64,000 nucleotides of DNA from Sweltsa coloradensis (lineage: Eukaryota > Arthropoda > Insecta > Plecoptera > Chloroperlidae), in contig JAMZAV010000064.1 of assembly GCA_024449915.1 (NCBI GenBank), positions 62,001 through 126,000 of the forward strand, in the 5' to 3' direction. A program made the translations under genes and the position numbers. Below are positions 11,807 through 24,760 of the stretch, in pieces (position 1 is the stretch's first letter; each line of letters starts with the position of its first letter). The notes beneath the pieces are model-generated. The model saw only the letters and a list, made by a program, of their open reading frames with translations. It searched no databases and was not told the DNA's origin.

Positions 11807-14800
11807 CCATACTGAACACAATAGTTTCCGAGTGTTCAAATAGTTTGAGTAAGAATCATGTCTAAACTAGTGTTTAATACCCAAGAAAGAAAAACGTAAG
11901 CACTCTAATAGTAATAAAAATAATACATCTATGTTTTACTACGTGATTTTGATGTAAATAGAACGGTGCGTAATGACTGAAAACATGATACAAATTTACT
12001 CTTAAAAATTGGATTGTGTGAAATAGTTTTAGTAATTAATGTCTTGCGACAATAAGAAATGATTCGTAAATGCTTAAACAAACAAATTGCTGTCGACGGC
12101 CTATCTTTTATCGTCTTAATTCGTTCAGTGGTCTAATCTCTCATCACTGATATCGAGGATCATTTCATTTTAATCCCTAGAAACTAATAAGTTGATGACT
12201 CCAGCCGAACCACTTTGGTCCAGACCCTGAAAGTCAATGAAAGTAACAGCTGATTTAGACAGCATCTACCACACTGCTTATAATTCTCTTCTGGAAATCA
12301 AACACAAACGAATAACACAACACAAAAATATGCCTCTGGAAGTAATTAGTTTTGTTCATATTGCGAAATTTTGTTTGTTTCGGAATCAAATTGGAACAGG
12401 CGGCCGTGTCACCACAATAATTTCTACGGATTAAAATAATCCAGCTGTCATGTTCGTTGACAAGTAAGTCTGCGTCGCAGTGACAACAAAATCAATACGC
12501 CTGTCGTTCTGACGCAGAAGAAAATAAGTGTGTATATAAATGTAGAAGAAAGTTAAATGTAGCATAACAAGATGACAAGTTGGCCCAATATCTTTCTCCA
12601 CCGTAATGACAACTTGAGACGCATGAACAACAAAATATAAAAATCTTTCATCCAAAACAAAGTCACGTGTGTTTCACTGAAACTGTGAACATCTGCGAGG
12701 CATGTTTGACTTGATCCGATTAAGGAATTTGCCTATAGTTAAAGATTATTTTTGATACGAGCATCACCTTAGAATACCCCACCTTCATGGACTTTGACAT
12801 TGTTAGACATATCAAATTATTGACAACTCTAATTTGACGTAATTTGTACGTACCGTACAAATTGTGGTACAATAACTATGAAATTTAAATAAAAGTTATG
12901 TGTTGTGCCTTATAAGTATAAATATTTATATACTGAAGTTTTATCGTTTTACGACTGACTCTTGATTTCATTTCGGCAAGCGAATATTACTTTCTCTTTA
13001 ATAGGAATGTCTTTGCAATCGTATATTTTTAAACGATGTATATCCTATATAGTGAGAATTCCTACTTTTCACATGCACGATGTACGGATTGCAGTCTCAT
13101 GATAAGTCTGGATAGAACCTAGTCGCTATCCAATTCTTCTATGGCAATGTGGCGGGTGGCGCCATCAAGAGGATCTCGGAAAATGTGGGAAATATATTTT
13201 CAAGTCGGTTTTCCCATCTTAAAAAGGCATAGATTCACGCTACCATGTCCGTATTTAAAGCGACTGGATCACCACGGAAGGCTCACATTCCCTACTTTAT
13301 CAACACGCACACATATCTTCATTCTTTTTACTCTATTTTTCTGACAGAATCATTCCAATTCTTTTATTCCAAGTCTTCTCGGTCTACCACTTAGTTTTAT
13401 GCTCAACCACCCAACATAATATTCTGTGACAGTCGCTTCTACGTGATTCCATCCATTTGTCTACCCTAACTATCTCAAATAACATATTGTACACAATGTA
13501 CATATAAGATTTTTCTAGTGTACTCAGTCGATAAACATATTTTGTGCTATGAATTTTCGACAGTTCTACATGTATAAAATTGTCTATGAAATTTAAATTT
13601 CTCGTAATATTTTGGTTGATCTATTTATTTAATTTTACTTTCCCCTAAAAATGTATACGCCAATAATAACTACATAATTCTGTTTAATTAAAATACCCCC
13701 CCCCCCCCTCCCCAAATCCATCTCAACCTGGGCACAAACTAGGTTTCCCTAATGTCTGTAAGACACCGTAACCACTCGTCTACCGAGACAGTTAATGAAC
13801 AACTTCTAGGTTGAATCAATTAAGATCTATAATATGCACCAACAATTAAGAAGTTTCAAGTAAACCATCCCAGTGGTCCGACGGACAATCGAGACACCCG
13901 ATCGAGAGAAATTGATTTCCTTCTTATCATTTACTCCTATCGGTGTGTTTCCCGACAAATAAATCGAGAATTAAATAATTTGAAATGTGAATGGAGGTGA
14001 AAGCCAAATGCCTCTGTAGTTTTTCTACGCAGATGTTATTGCCGAACAAAACTCTTACACTATCTCGCTGATTTAGTGTCTTGTAGGAGATGTATAAGTA
14101 GACAACGCAACAAGAGTGCCAAGAGTCTTTCTTGAAAGCAATGTTACTACGTGTCTGGCTGTGTTGACGACTGACATGTAATAGTGTTGAGAGATTTGTC
14201 TTTCCAACTGCTTTGAAGACGAGCTATACAACCGTTTGAAACGCGACGAACGTGAAGGTGTAGAAGAGAAAGATACGATTTAGCATCGCACTGATTCATT
14301 CCTTTGCAAACAGGTACTTACATACGAACAAGAGAATTTCTCATTATGAATTATACTGTAGAAATGTTAAAACTTACTATTTAATTGTGTCATTTTTTTA
14401 TTATGTTGCAAAATATATCGTTACAATGTACAAAATTATTCATTATTTGACTAAGTCGTTGTTATCTTCTACAGAGATAAGGAATGCGACACTGAAAATA
14501 TATAAGATTCGAGAATGGAGTGAAATAAAGAAATGCTTCGTCATCGCAAGAATGCGCGACTCTTTTTATAAGAAGTCCTGGGTTTTATCCCAGCCTTCAG
14601 AAAAACCGATTAAACTTTGATTCGAGGTTTACGTCAGCTATAAGTCAAATACCGGTAATTAGCAAGCACCCCACTAAGTTTCCCGCTATCCTTTCCAGGT
14701 TATATTCCAACACCCTTCCAATGAAGTGAGCAATATTACAACGTTATCACGACATAAACGTTATGCTTCCAACCTCTTTCGGACAATATGTAATTAATTG

Positions 14801-15523
14801 TGTTTAAATTATTTTAATATAATATATTTCACCATATCAAATTTCGTTGCAAGCTAGGACTTTGGTGGTCTGCAAAGGTATTTCGAACATAATCGGTTAT
14901 AATGCCACATAGTGTCGTGCATTTTGAAGTCTAAATTTCTATGGTGCGCGAGTTTATAGGATGGGTTGGTTTATCTTTATAATATGCTAGTGGGAATGTC
15001 GAATTGTTAAACCGACCGAATGTGCCATATTTTGCTGCTTTTTGGCACAGTTTTGCTTTACGATACAATGCAGGGATTGTAAAATGAGGTGGTGAGCGGT
15101 AAGAATTATTGACCATGGTCGCCAATGTTCAAATGTACTGTTGAAAATGAATTATCTTATATAATTTACTATTGAGTAGAATATTTTATACAAATACTCT
15201 GTTAATTAATATTATTTTTAAAAAACTACTCCACTTCGATTCGTTGGAGATTAATAGTTTTTCTTGTCTTTTCTATTGGACATTTCTCTTTTACCTGCTG
15301 TTCAGAGGGAGACGGTAGTTTTTGTGTTCGCTCATTATTGGAGATAAATTTTGGATTTATTTTTATTGGTGAATTTTTCATTTCAATTAATTGAATACTT
15401 GTATTTTTGTTTTTAAAATATCTTGTGATATTTCATACACAAATCGACGTATAAGTTTACTATTGGCAGATAATTGTTGTGAATTTATTATTTGTGGTTA
15501 AAAGTAATTCTTTATTTTACTAA
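11807..15523. other. no gene recognised
   Basis: AT-rich sequence containing a homopolymer of about 13 C at 13697-13709 and scattered open frames of 60-77 codons without recognisable domains. It lies 3' of the last identified dpr exon and may include the gene's final intron. Confidence 0.45.
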
Positions 15524-15575
15524 GCGGGACTCGAACCCACGCCTCGGACTTACTACCAAGTGAATGGAATGCCCC
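15524..15575 (-). repeat. tRNA-like T-arm fragment, probable SINE remnant
   Basis: On the minus strand 15540-15524 folds as a T arm: stem GTGGG / CCCGC around the loop TTCGAGT, which is also a good Pol III B box. An anticodon-arm-like ACTT..AAGT hairpin lies just before it. No intact acceptor stem or D arm is present. It begins within a few bases of the donor of the dpr exon ending at 15580, so an old SINE seems to abut the splice site. Confidence 0.55.
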
Positions 15576-15579
15576 TTAC

Positions 15580-15748
15580 CGTTTAGTACGTGCACCACCA
15601 CACTCTTGGACTGCGCATTGGATGGGTTGCACTGGTACCGGCCGGAGTCTGAGGGCTTGGCGCTCTGTATGAGAAGGTAGCTGACTGTAGTCTCCCCCTT
15701 CTCCGTGATTACACTCACACCCCCTCTAGGGGAGTCGTAGCTGATTAT
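15580..15748 (-). CDS. dpr-family gene, exon with second half of Ig domain 2
   Basis: This 169-nt exon encodes 56 residues, beginning IISYDSPRGGVSVITEKG and ending SVVVHVLN plus the first base of a glycine codon. It supplies the C'-G strands of the Dpr Ig2 domain. Visible features are the YDSPRGG turn, the ITEKGETT block, the F-strand motif DSGRYQC with the cysteine that pairs with INLTC of the upstream exon, and the closing HVLNG typical of Dpr proteins. The acceptor is CTGTTGTTGCAG and the donor is GTAAGG after ...AACG, so the exon enters in phase 0 and leaves in phase 1. Reading past the donor gives 22 more residues and then a stop, inside tRNA-like sequence, which looks like intron. The next exon, expected to encode the short C-terminal tail or GPI/membrane signal, was not identified at lower coordinates. 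Confidence 0.9.
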
Positions 15749-16239
15749 CTGCAACAACAGGGCACACAGTGAGGTATCTGTTCTGGTTGTACATGTGCCA
15801 GGCTCCTGAAAGATTACCACTACACATTTATGTGAAAAAACCCCACATAGATGTGCAGGAACCCACATTTGTGACATAAAAGCCTTAGAAGTGTGGATAT
15901 CCAAGTAACTGTGGCCGCGAACTTCAGCTTACTGTAGGCAACAAACAAAGAGAAGGTTGCTTGAAAACCATCTCGAATGTGTTGTATGAAAGATTACCTT
16001 TAAACTCTTCGGCCACTAAAAAGCCACTGCCGTTTCAGTTGTGCCAATATGAGTTGAAGTAATCATGTTCTCAGTTTAAATTTACGGTCTACAGTAACTC
16101 TGCGTCTGCCGTTGTACGTCCGAACACAACGAGTGATGGTCGTGTATATCCAAACATTCAGACGCATTAACTCAAAACTAAAAGTCAGATTCATTGTTAA
16201 TTAATATGAACAATAGGTATATGCTGCGTAAATTTATGA

Positions 16240-16308
16240 AGTAAATGCGTTCTGTCTTGGGGGCATACATATGAATTTCTCTCCATTCTAATGCAGAACG
16301 CATTTACT
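16240..16308. repeat. perfect 15-bp stem hairpin
   Basis: AGTAAATGCGTTCTG at 16240-16254 is the exact reverse complement of 16294-16308, with a 39-nt loop. This could be a tiny foldback element or a structured RNA segment. The loop is too long for a strong microRNA hairpin call. Confidence 0.6.
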
Positions 16309-17473
16309 CTTGATTCTTAGATCGAAAGTACACTACACACGGAGTTTTATTTTGTGATAATGCTTTCTGCTTTGTGGGTGAACGGGGGGGGGGGTGCTTC
16401 TTATAACAAGAAAATGGTAGAAAACATTATAATCATGCCTATAAAATGAGATGGTCTACATCAGGGTCGTCTTCCCCTACCGTCTATTGTGGAGAATTTG
16501 CAACCAGCACACCCCGTCACACATCAACCCTCCTCCTACACAAACACCTAAGTAAGTCTATCGAAAACACAAGACAACACCTCTAAACTATTAACATCTC
16601 GCCTCGAGGTAGACATGTCTGTTTACTCATCAGCCTAATGACTAAGAGAGTCTTCCTGTTCCAGCCCCGAGCGGGGGCCCCGTTCACCCTTGACACGTCC
16701 TGGAATTAGTTGATCTGAGCCCCCCGAGCGTATACTCCATTAACCGTCCGACCCACGCCTCGCCGCCTGCATGGGCTACAACTTTTTTGGACATCGCGAA
16801 AGGTCGTGAGGAGAATAGAGGTGTATTTCAAATTGTTTTCGTTCTTGTATAACGTGGTTTTTAAACCACACACTTCGCGGAGTTGAAGGTTAAAGTGACG
16901 GGCGGGTGGTTTGTATTTCTACTGTTTTACGTAATGTATCTCAAGGCAAACTTAATTAATTTCTTAGCTGGAAATACAACGTCAGTTCTTGTTTTGAAGT
17001 TTATTTATTTATATTTAATTTTTGCTCATCCACTTTTCAGAATATGGTGCTAGTAAAATTTCCTGGTGTAATATCAATACAAATGCCGAAACCGAAGTAC
17101 AATCGAATGTTAAGGTCAGATGTTAATGTTAAATGTAAACTTAACATTATAGACGTTAAATGAATAAATAAATAAATAAATAAATTCAATAATATAATAA
17201 GAACTTGGAAATAGTCCACCGTACCGTCTGGTATTCACAACTCACTTCACTCGCAACATACGTTACTCAGTTTACGAAATGAACAAACGGTCATCAGCTC
17301 CACAAGGGATCTTTTTCTTTTCATCATTTGTTAAACGTGCATCCTATTCAGACATAAAAATTCATTTGCAAAGGAGGAACGATTCTGTTGTTGCTGTCTG
17401 AGGAAGGATCCACTAAGTGTAAAAGTCACTATTCTTATCTTATCAATGAGTGGCATACCCAGTGTGTCAATAG
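16309..17473. other. no gene recognised
   Basis: Includes a G homopolymer (about 16385-16395), a GC-richer segment at 16660-16800 with no recognised frame, and a short (AAAT)n tract at 17158-17184. Confidence 0.45.
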
Positions 17474-17483
17474 TGGTTTCAAC

Positions 17484-17921
17484 GAATGATCTTTAACATC
17501 TATAGTAGAGGCTAGATCTCCAGTCATTGGTCCACTGGCGTGTCAATTACAAGCCATCTTGAATAGGTCAGTTTGAATGTTAAAGTAGGTTGTAACGATT
17601 TGTAGACCAAATATTTTTCATTGTGGCTTTCAGGTTGACAGGCGAGCATATTAGCCATTAACACCAAATGATCACTAAATTCCATTATGCAATAACTTCT
17701 TATTGTTTGTGTCTGTGCATTCCTATGCTACACAAGCTAAAACTACATCAAAACAATCCAGAAAAATACTTAATCGCATCTAAAACATAATGTCAAGCAT
17801 AAATTGAAACGCCAAATCGCCATCTTGAATAGGTCAGATTGACGCTTCAATTTGTACGCTAGCGCCTGTACGGACGTATTGGAGACTGGGGATCTAGCCT
17901 ACTATAGATGTTAAATATCAT
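17484..17921. mobile_element. Mutator-like non-autonomous element (438 bp)
   Basis: The left end (17484 onward) reads GAATGATCTTTAACATCTAT. The reverse complement of the right end gives ATGATATTTAACATCTAT, followed in both by AGTA(GA)GGCTAGATC. The flanking direct repeat TGGTTTCAAC occurs at 17474-17483 and 17922-17931, a 9-10-bp target duplication typical of the Mutator superfamily. Inside, CATCTTGAATAGGTCAG occurs twice as a direct repeat. No transposase is encoded. Confidence 0.82.
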
Positions 17922-17931
17922 TGGTTTCAAC

Positions 17932-20528
17932 ACTATCACTTCAGACCAACAATATTACATTCGCTACTATTTCTCTTTTGTCATTTGGTGACACCAAAGA
18001 AGAAATAAAAAGGACAAAACCCATAAAAGTTAATGACATTCAATCAAATAAAATAACCGTTACTACCACGCTATACCAAAATATAAGGTTTAATCCTCCC
18101 ACTCAATAAAATAACCTAAATCGTATATAACAAAATAAAATCCTCGATGTTTTATACAGAAATAAATTGTTTAACCTGAATGAAATTGGTGAGAAGTGAC
18201 TCAATAAAAAGACCCAAGCTTCGTAAATTTTATTGGACGATAATTGAAAACAAATCAATCCAGCCGAACGGATTTTTTTCCAGGATTCAACGTCATTATT
18301 TTGAAGCTAAAAAATTATAATCTATATACAAATTACAAAATAATCTATTCTTTTTCCGGACAAATTGATATTTAATACGGGTTTGTTCGTAACGACGCTA
18401 TCCGCCCAATCCCATAGTTTCCCTATAGAGTATCACGATTTCAATGGTGATTGATTGATATTAACAGATTGTTTGCCATGTCATATTAAACAGACACTTT
18501 AAGAGCTTAAGCAACAGCTGAGATAACTCGTGATTGAGCATTCGTTATCATTCTCTTCATGTCTTTATTGCATTATATCACAACTCTTATTTCTTTCATT
18601 TACTATATTATTATTTCATTTCAGATTTTATTCCATTATGCATTCATGGAGTCTCTCTTGTTCGAGAACAACAAGCTTTGTAATAGTGTAAGTATATAAT
18701 TTATTTATTTATTAACTTGAATACAGCATCGCTGCCATTTTACATCAGGTGTAATAAAAATTAAAAGATAATGCATTAGAGTTCATAGGAAAACTCAAGC
18801 ATAATTGAGAAACACGTATTCGAGATTTATATACATGTACCGTATATCTATTCGAAATGGGAAGGTCTAATGTTTCGTGTTATGTCAATAATATTTTAAA
18901 TTCGCGTGATTTTATAGTACTTTTAATTATTTTAATGAACAAATAAAAATCAAGCAACTATTTTTCTAGATTTTGCGCATTGATAAAAGTTAGGTTTATA
19001 TTGGTCTATACATCAAGGAATGCGACCAATTTTACGCTGACGGCTGACAAATTATACGGACGTTGATTTTATCTAGGAAGTCAAAGTTATGTACAGGTCA
19101 GGTCAACTCGTTAAGTAATGCACGAAAGGAAATAACAGGAAGCTTGGGAATAAGTTATGCACAATGCATTAATTTAAGTGGGACTTTGTCTAATGATATT
19201 GGTTTTACTTAGCTTGGACTAGTATTCTGTCAAAAAAAAACTCGTCTGCGTTTAATGTTAGTAGTTCTGTATTGCGTTTATTATGGATCTGTTGTAAACC
19301 TATTCAAAATGCGTGATTCTAGAGATGATAAGTAAATTGTTTACACTTTATTGTAATTATAATTATAATGTTTCCGAAACAATGTTTGTCCCTTGCAACA
19401 TCGGTTCTATTCGACCTGTTCATGACATGGGCCACGTCCAGCCTCCAGCGTACAGGTCTAGAATCTAATAATTATTACTGTTGTGAGAGAGCAGACTAAA
19501 GAGCTGTACAAACATACGTTGAAATGTCCATCATGATGTATGTTATTTCACCCCACATATTATTATATACATAACCTCAACACAAGATATAACATTATAT
19601 TACACATAACCCAAGGGAGCTGGAGTTATCATTTCTAACAATTTACCAAATAAACTTTATTCTCTTTAATTGTATTTATAAATTATTTAAGCACAACGAA
19701 AATGCGTTATGGTTGTTTGAAAGAGCATAACCGCTATCACGCTGTTGTCTAATAACCTACTTAATGAAATTAAATTTTAATAAACTAGATATGAGGAGAT
19801 TTCAGTTTAACTCAAACAACCATAATAATATCAACATTTTGTGTATGCCAGCACATTTTATAGTACTAAAGAATTTTAATAACACAAAAATTGCAATTTT
19901 GATTATTAAGTAAAACACGCCATTATTGAGCTATGTTTCTTGTTTTATGTTGTAATATGCTTTGTATAATTTGTATTACAATGAAGATTATTTCATAAAT
20001 AAGGATCACGTAAAACTGTATTTCAAGACTTGTATGGTCATGATGCCAAGCTTGTATTGCTAAGAGATAAAACACACGTTTATGTGATTTGATTTAGTTG
20101 CAGAGTATGGATACTCTACATTTTAAACGAGGTAAAACTATATATTATAGAAACGTGTGTGCCATATTATTTTGAGGGGAGAAGTAAAACTTAGACATTA
20201 TATAACTAAGCGGAAATTGCATGGAATGGGAGAATAGAAAAGCAAGATGATATCTGAATGTGTAGAGCTTATTGTCTAGTCTCTTTCTTAGACGGGACTT
20301 TAACTATCAAACATGGTTGATATCCGTACAGTTTGAGAGACAATGGTCTGTGTAGAATATGAGCTCTCATAACTATGAACATACGAAGGGATTCTTTTAG
20401 AGGCAGAAATAATAAAGAACGGTAACGGGGGTTGTACTCCAGGGTTGATATCAAGAAGATGGTTGATAAAAACTCAATATTTTCTCTCGGTGACGCTAGT
20501 AATAATGATGGTGATTATTCACAGTATA
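17932..20528. other. no gene recognised
   Basis: Intronic AT-rich sequence. No element boundaries, tandem repeats or coding exons found by eye. Confidence 0.45.
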
Positions 20529-20610
20529 GCGCGGGAGTCGAACCCTCCCCATACGTGCGGTCCTCGCGAGGATACCGACTCTCAGTCACTGCATCATGAC
20601 CGCGGCTAGG
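20529..20610 (-). repeat. tRNA-like SINE head (minus strand)
   Basis: The minus strand has a T-arm/B-box GAGGG-TTCGACT-CCCGC (one mismatched pair) about 55 nt after a GC-rich start GCCGCGGTCATGATGCAGTG that serves as a possible A box. Anticodon- and acceptor-stem pairing is poor, so it is read as a tRNA-derived SINE or pseudogene and not as a functional tRNA. Confidence 0.5.
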
Positions 20611-21058
20611 GAAATGGAAAATATGCAGATTGCTTCCACAGAAAAATGAGTTTAACCCACTTCCTAAATCCCCGACGTCAATATTTTAAAACCATTACTT
20701 TTTAGTGTCAAAGATGAATGTAACCGTGCAATGTCGAAATGGTCTCAGTAACCTCATGGGGTTGAAGATACGACGTACATTTGTTCGACTTCTTTGTGTC
20801 TGTGAGAATAGTTGGCAAGTTGCTACAAGAAGCAGCTTACGGGGTTCTTTTTATCAACATTGGCACTCACTCTAATTTGACCCAATCGGTTTAATGGTAC
20901 AGATAACTGCGAATATCTTTCACGACACGATACCTCGGAATCTTTGTTGTATTCTAAGTTGGTGTTACGTGAACAATGCTATCAAAAAGATTGTAATTTA
21001 ATAAAAACCACGCGGGTTTGCCGTGGTTGTACATTGCCCGTAGGTATTTGTACTTTAA

Positions 21059-21701
21059 AGGGGTATTTAACCGCTAAACTCAAAAAATATATTTCATTCA
21101 CGCTAACTAGTAATGAATTTAGCAATTAACAGATAAATTATTGGGGCCACCATAACCTCCCAAAAAATTGTCAAACATGACATTTTTCGAGCTAGGTCCC
21201 ATCTGCAAAAATCTCCCATAAGAAATAACATGTAGACTATCTTTATGCCCCGAGACCTTGGAGGATTATGAGCCAAAACAATATTGGCCATTATTGACGT
21301 AATCTATAGCCTTTTCTGTAAATTCTCTATATTTTGTTTTGTAATTTGGGCAAGTAGTTCGGTCAAAATAGTCTGGTTACCAAGATAAGGTGTGATTTTG
21401 GAATGCATATTTTTGCGTGTGTGAGGGTGTTTTGGGGCATAGTTTCAAGACACGATGTAAAAAATAAGCATTTTAGATTGGTATTATGCTCTAGTATCTA
21501 TGTGGACCAAAAAAGAAGCAGGTTAAAGCTGATTTAAGAAATTTCCCAAAACACCAATTTTCGCAAATTTTTGGATTAAAAAAATTGAAAAATTCGTGTT
21601 CAATCACAGTTTACAAGATATAATTTTTTAAACTGTCATTTTAGTGTAGTATTGTGCTATAGATCATGTGGTAAAAAATAATTTTTGAGTTAATAACCCC
21701 T
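21059..21701. mobile_element. TTAA-flanked non-autonomous DNA transposon (643 bp)
   Basis: The sequence between two TTAA tetramers (21055-21058 and 21702-21705) starts AGGGGTATTTAACCGCTAAA and ends ...GTTAATAACCCCT, an imperfect terminal inverted repeat. Subterminal ACTCAAAAAATA / TTTTTTGAGT pairing extends it. TTAA duplications occur in the piggyBac and Kolobok superfamilies, and the termini do not decide between them. The interior has no transposase frame. Confidence 0.72.
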
Positions 21702-21705
21702 TTAA

Positions 21706-22926
21706 TCATGCGCCAATCTATGTATCCTTCAGTTGAAGGTCAATCGTCTGAACATAACTGTGTGCATACCCGCCTGCATCTGTGTGTGTGTCGGAATGAA
21801 AGCGTATAATCTTTTACTGTAAAAGTTCAATTCATTCTCAATGTAAGCGCAGTAGGGCAAGTTCATAACTTTTAGTCAAAGGAAGTTTAGGACAGACTCT
21901 TGATTTATATAAAATGTCAAAAGTTTGCTTGTAATCATGTGCGTTAATAAAATAAGTTATTAAATTTAGAAAAAAAAATGAATTTAAATTATTCAGAACA
22001 GTGAAAGACAAATATTTTAAACGTAATTTTTAATTTCATTAGTTTATTATATCCTCAACCCTGTGACTGTTAATACTCTTAATTGGTTGTGAGAATTACG
22101 TTTAGATTAACCCATTCTATAGACCAATCGCATATTGGCATCCCTATCGTCTTATTCCTCTATCCTACCACAACTTGTCCATCAAACATAGCGCTCAAGT
22201 TCTGTTCTTGTGATCCTCCTATCTACTTCCGTGGATTGAAACGTCGAGGTAACGACGTGGGACATTACGTCTCGGATAAACTTGGTAGAGTGGAATATAT
22301 CGTCATGTTTTCGTATCATCGAACTGAAAATAGTAAAATAAATCCGATTTGTGTTATTCCGACGAAAATAAATATGATTCAGCGTTTGCATTGCATGCCA
22401 ATAACACGTCAATAGTGTTAAAGATAATAACAAGTAATTTAACGCAATGCATTGGTTTCTGTGTTGAGGGTTGACTGAATGGGTCCGGTTAAGTCGTTGG
22501 CTTTAACACTTCGTCGTTCACAGCACTGACGTTATTTCTTATTGTCCACTTATTATTATCTCCAGTTTATGCAGCGCTACTGATCGAGCGTGTGAAGGGG
22601 GATAGATAAAAGTCATAAGTGGGTTGAATATATTACCGTCTAGACTCTAGAAAGAAACGAAAATAGGAATTCTGGTGAGACTAAAGACAAGAATAAAGAT
22701 GCACTCGATGAGAAATGTATTGATTGTTGATTTGTATTGCTTCACGTAATATATTCATGCACATGAGAAATGAAGAAAAGATCCGCGGTTTACGAAGTAG
22801 TAGAGCTTATGAACAATAGAACGACAATTCTGGAAATATTTTGTATGGAATTAGTACATAAACAACTTGCATGTATTCATTTGTCTTGAATGGGCACTGA
22901 TAACTTTACTGAACTATGTGAACTTT
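21706..22926. other. no gene recognised
   Basis: AT-rich intron. Overlapping open frames on both strands at 22083-22433 (110 and 83 codons) show no recognisable domain and are taken as chance. Confidence 0.45.
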
Positions 22927-23362
22927 GTGTGGCTCGTTGGTCTTGTTGTTAGCGTATCTGCTTCCAATGCAGAAGGTCCAGGGTTCGATCCCGCGAATGT
23001 CAAAAGTTTTTTAACTTCTGATTTGGACTTAAGTTCATCAGTTCTTGTCTTAGGAATATTTAAACGGTGACTTTGGAGCCAGCAACGAAGCACACAATAA
23101 ATTCAGAGTTGTTCTGAATCGGTCTTGTTGATTCTGGCGTCGATCCGCGGGTGTTCGCACTGTCCATAACACTGATTGCTATATTTCCTATTAAAAATAT
23201 CGATCTTTGGTTGGTTATCGCTCACTCGTCGATTGCATCGGGGCCTACAGGTTGGCTTGGTCGCTTTGATTTATACAGTAAATCCCCCCCGCCCCCCACT
23301 GAAGATCAGTTATACAACTGAGTGGGTAGACTCTTAATACAATTTATTTATTTATTTATTTA
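22927..23362 (+). mobile_element. full-length tRNA-derived SINE (about 435 bp)
   Basis: The head (22930-22999) is tRNA-like: a D-arm region GTTGTTAGCG, a perfect anticodon stem TCTGC / GCAGA with loop TTCCAAT, and a B box GGTTCGATCC. T-arm pairing is degraded. A body of about 300 bp follows, then a hairpin TCAGTT-ATAC-AACTGA (23306-23321), the string GGGTAGAC and a (TTTA)n tail at 23343-23362. The body from 23195 to 23331 matches the minus strand of 60652-60772. The layout (Pol III promoter, body, tail repeat) is that of a SINE. A frame across the head is an artefact. Confidence 0.85.
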
Positions 23363-23484
23363 ACTAACTCATTTGCCTTGATCGAGTGAGTCGGGGGGAA
23401 AATCCCGGAGGTTATCTCATACAAATGGATTATTAACATATCGTCAATCTTAGATTGAGAATAGAATAATCTTTGTACAGGATT

Positions 23485-24760
23485 GTTGTGAACCGAGTTC
23501 GAACCTAAGTTGTTTGAATGAGATTCTCGCGTTTAACTAGTGAGATGCAAGAATCTGCGATCAATAAAAAAATGTTTTATGAGCTATTATATCTTTGATG
23601 TTGTAACATTTGAAGTTCTGCTACCTTCTAGGCTCAAGAGTCAACACGATTCAAATGATACCTATAAATATATCAGTTTTTCGTGAGGATGCCGCTGTAG
23701 GGTACACATTGATTTAACTTTGTGTGACCCTGTTCAAGTGACAATCTATGGCTATTACGGTTTTTGGGAGATTTTAATGAATATCCAAAAGCTGATTAAG
23801 AGGGCTCAATCTTAGCATTTGCTACAAGATTGAAACAAAAATTGAAAAACAAATTAATGTCAGTCAGGATTGCCGGTGGCGGGATCCGACCGTGACCTCT
23901 CAAATCCGAGTCTCATGCGTCACGCATGGGCTTTCACTATCGGTAACTGTGTCAAGGATATCATTATCTCCCTGCAGAAAATCCAATATCGCTGTACGAC
24001 AGTGTACGTTTCCAAATTGTCACCTCGGTGTACTTGTGTAGTAATAAAACTCCCTAGCGAATCACGTGCTTAGTTTTCCCGACGGGCTAGCATGGAACAA
24101 AACCTTGACCTAACCAGTACCACTCTGTGCACACTTTTACTATTCCTTTTTATTACTTTTAAAGATAATTGCAATTTTTCTTTACAATGTCTAGTTTGGA
24201 GAGTTGAATTTAAATCAGTGCGGGGGGGGGGGCGCTGTAAATATGATGAATATAATATGTATGTCTCTGCGAATACAGACACCGAATTATTTAACTCAAA
24301 AGCTTACAGGAAAACTTCTATATACATTTATTCACCATACAAAAACATAGCAATCTCAAACAGTTTATTACAGGCCTGGACTATTGAAGTGTACATATTA
24401 AACAGAGGGAAAGTTTAAAACACGTTGTACTCATAATCATAGGTAAATTATCTGAAAAACACTATCTGCACACAATTAAAAATACTTAAATAATATTAAA
24501 GAATGTATAAGTGGGCATGTGCGAATATTTGACTTACAGCATCACATCATTTTTGCGTGAAATAAAATTGTAATTGTTTATGTCAATATGGTTTATGGAT
24601 GACAATTTTTAAACACACAACAACTTACAACTGTCATGGACTGGATTTTCTAGCTGTTAAATTTCCATCATATCCTCGACGTGTATTTGTCATTGGTGTA
24701 CATCTTTTGTGATTGGACAAAGCTTACCCTAACCTAGAGGTTCGTCAAGTGTTCATTAGC
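23485..24760. other. no gene recognised; weak tRNA-like patch
   Basis: On the minus strand, 23940-23875 has an imperfect B-box-like GGTCGGATCCC and a GCATGCGTGACGCATG hairpin-like segment, possibly another decayed SINE head. A G homopolymer lies at about 24221-24231. The 108-codon frame at 24092-24418 shows no domain. Confidence 0.35.

Noticed and set aside
16240..16308. MicroRNA precursor
   Set aside because: A stem of only 15 bp with a 39-nt loop is not a convincing pre-miRNA shape.
22930..23000. A functional tRNA with anticodon CCA
   Set aside because: The anticodon arm is perfect but the T arm has mismatches, no acceptor stem forms, and a SINE body and tail follow.
22867..23070. Open frame of 67 codons containing a tRNA-like segment
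   Set aside because: It is the translated head of the SINE at 22927; similar peptides arise wherever such SINE heads are open.
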